DNA of 34,060 nucleotides from Fidelibacterota bacterium (GTDB lineage: Bacteria; Pseudomonadota; Alphaproteobacteria; Rhodospirillales; Rhodospirillaceae), in contig CANJBL010000024.1 in the NCBI GenBank assembly GCA_947472795.1, forward strand, positions 1 through 34,060, given 5' to 3'. A model generated the notes under the pieces. It worked only from the letters and a program-made list of their open reading frames with translations, did not search any database and had not been told where the DNA came from. A program made the position numbers and the translations under genes. Position 1 is the stretch's first letter; the number at the start of each line of letters is the position of its first letter. Of the stretch, positions 33,998 through 34,060 are shown one piece after another.

Positions 33998-34060
33998 ATG
34001 AGATCAAAACCCATGACCACGAAGGCGCCTGCTGAGCGGGTGCTCAAGGACATTCGCCGG
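33998..34060 (+). CDS. IS3-family transposase OrfA, N-terminal fragment
   Basis: Twenty-one codons are visible, starting MRSKPMTTKAPAERVLKDIRR. The AERVLKDIRR phrase matches the N-terminus of a widespread group of IS3-family OrfA proteins. ATG 33998 has GGAGG 6-7 nt upstream; ATG 34013 is an alternative. The helix-turn-helix region lies beyond the window. Confidence 0.75.
   Translation, partial: MRSKPMTTKAPAERVLKDIRR

Larger units (their letters stand above)
33913..34060 (+). mobile_element. Left end of an IS3-family insertion sequence (runs off the window)
   Basis: This segment consists of the left inverted repeat, a short leader with GGAGG and the first codons of OrfA. The orientation is the same as the IS end at 1-147. 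The 148 bp seen here against 147 bp at the other edge suggests the window was cut where a repeated element begins. Confidence 0.78.

Noticed and set aside
1-34060. CRISPR arrays, tRNA or rRNA genes, prophage or toxin-antitoxin modules
   Set aside because: No regular short repeats, cloverleaf sequences, rRNA segments or phage-type genes were seen on reading both strands.
1-34060. Firm call of a composite transposon
   Set aside because: The outer IS halves and target duplications are outside the window, and equal 147/148-bp IS fragments are also what an assembly break would leave.

Overview
The window looks like a catabolic region from a Gram-negative soil or freshwater proteobacterium. The evidence is an outer-membrane TonB-dependent receptor, Tat and Sec signal peptides, a periplasmic quinoprotein dehydrogenase, and LigA/LigB-type and Rieske enzymes. 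The receptor style and the LigAB-like subunits favour an alphaproteobacterium, but this is a weak inference. I see no rRNA, tRNA or CRISPR. Both ends lie inside IS3-family insertion sequences in the same orientation: 147 bp of an IS right end on the left and 148 bp of a left end on the right, with matching terminal inverted repeats. The window is therefore either an assembly contig broken at a repeated IS or the inside of an IS-flanked (possibly composite) segment.

Region 1 (207-8804, minus strand) is a six-gene unit: an omega-amino acid aminotransferase, an unrecognised secreted protein, a DUF1592/1588/1585 protein with one CxxCH motif, a Tat-exported DUF1552 protein, a secreted PF03640-type repeat protein and an APC-family amino acid permease. 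A MocR-type (GntR-aminotransferase fusion) regulator is divergent (8965-10419). Its promoter region holds a paired direct repeat (CCASTT, 24 bp start to start). The same repeat recurs upstream of the tannase gene.

Region 2 (10436-16632, minus strand) encodes exported enzymes: a PQQ-type dehydrogenase, a tannase/feruloyl esterase-family hydrolase, a small cupin-like protein and a sulfatase. An internally deleted IS407-type element sits between the last two. Region 3 (16737-19549, minus strand) encodes an adrenodoxin-type ferredoxin, a Rieske oxygenase resembling VanA and dicamba demethylase, and an AAHS-family aromatic acid transporter.

Region 4 (19785-26394) is a nearly complete homoprotocatechuate meta-cleavage (hpa) pathway: hpaE, divergent hpaR, then hpaG1, hpaG2, a LigA-like and a LigB-like dioxygenase pair, hpaH, hpaI and hpaF, most overlapping by 1-4 bp. 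The 12-bp palindrome TTATCATGATAA occurs exactly three times, each in a promoter of region 3 or 4, so HpaR probably co-regulates the Rieske/transporter unit, hpaE and the ring-cleavage operon. There are no hpaB/hpaC genes. The Rieske system, or the FAD monooxygenase after hpaF, probably supplies the catechol instead.

Region 5 (26547-33583) holds the FAD monooxygenase, an ACS-family MFS transporter, a C-terminally truncated SDR, a large TonB-dependent receptor with a clear Rho-independent terminator, and a 56-codon ORF with a strong Shine-Dalgarno. A working picture is uptake through the receptor, hydrolysis and oxidation of a conjugated (ester, sulfate) aromatic outside the cytoplasm, import, O-demethylation or hydroxylation, and meta cleavage to pyruvate and succinic semialdehyde. 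The substrate is inference.
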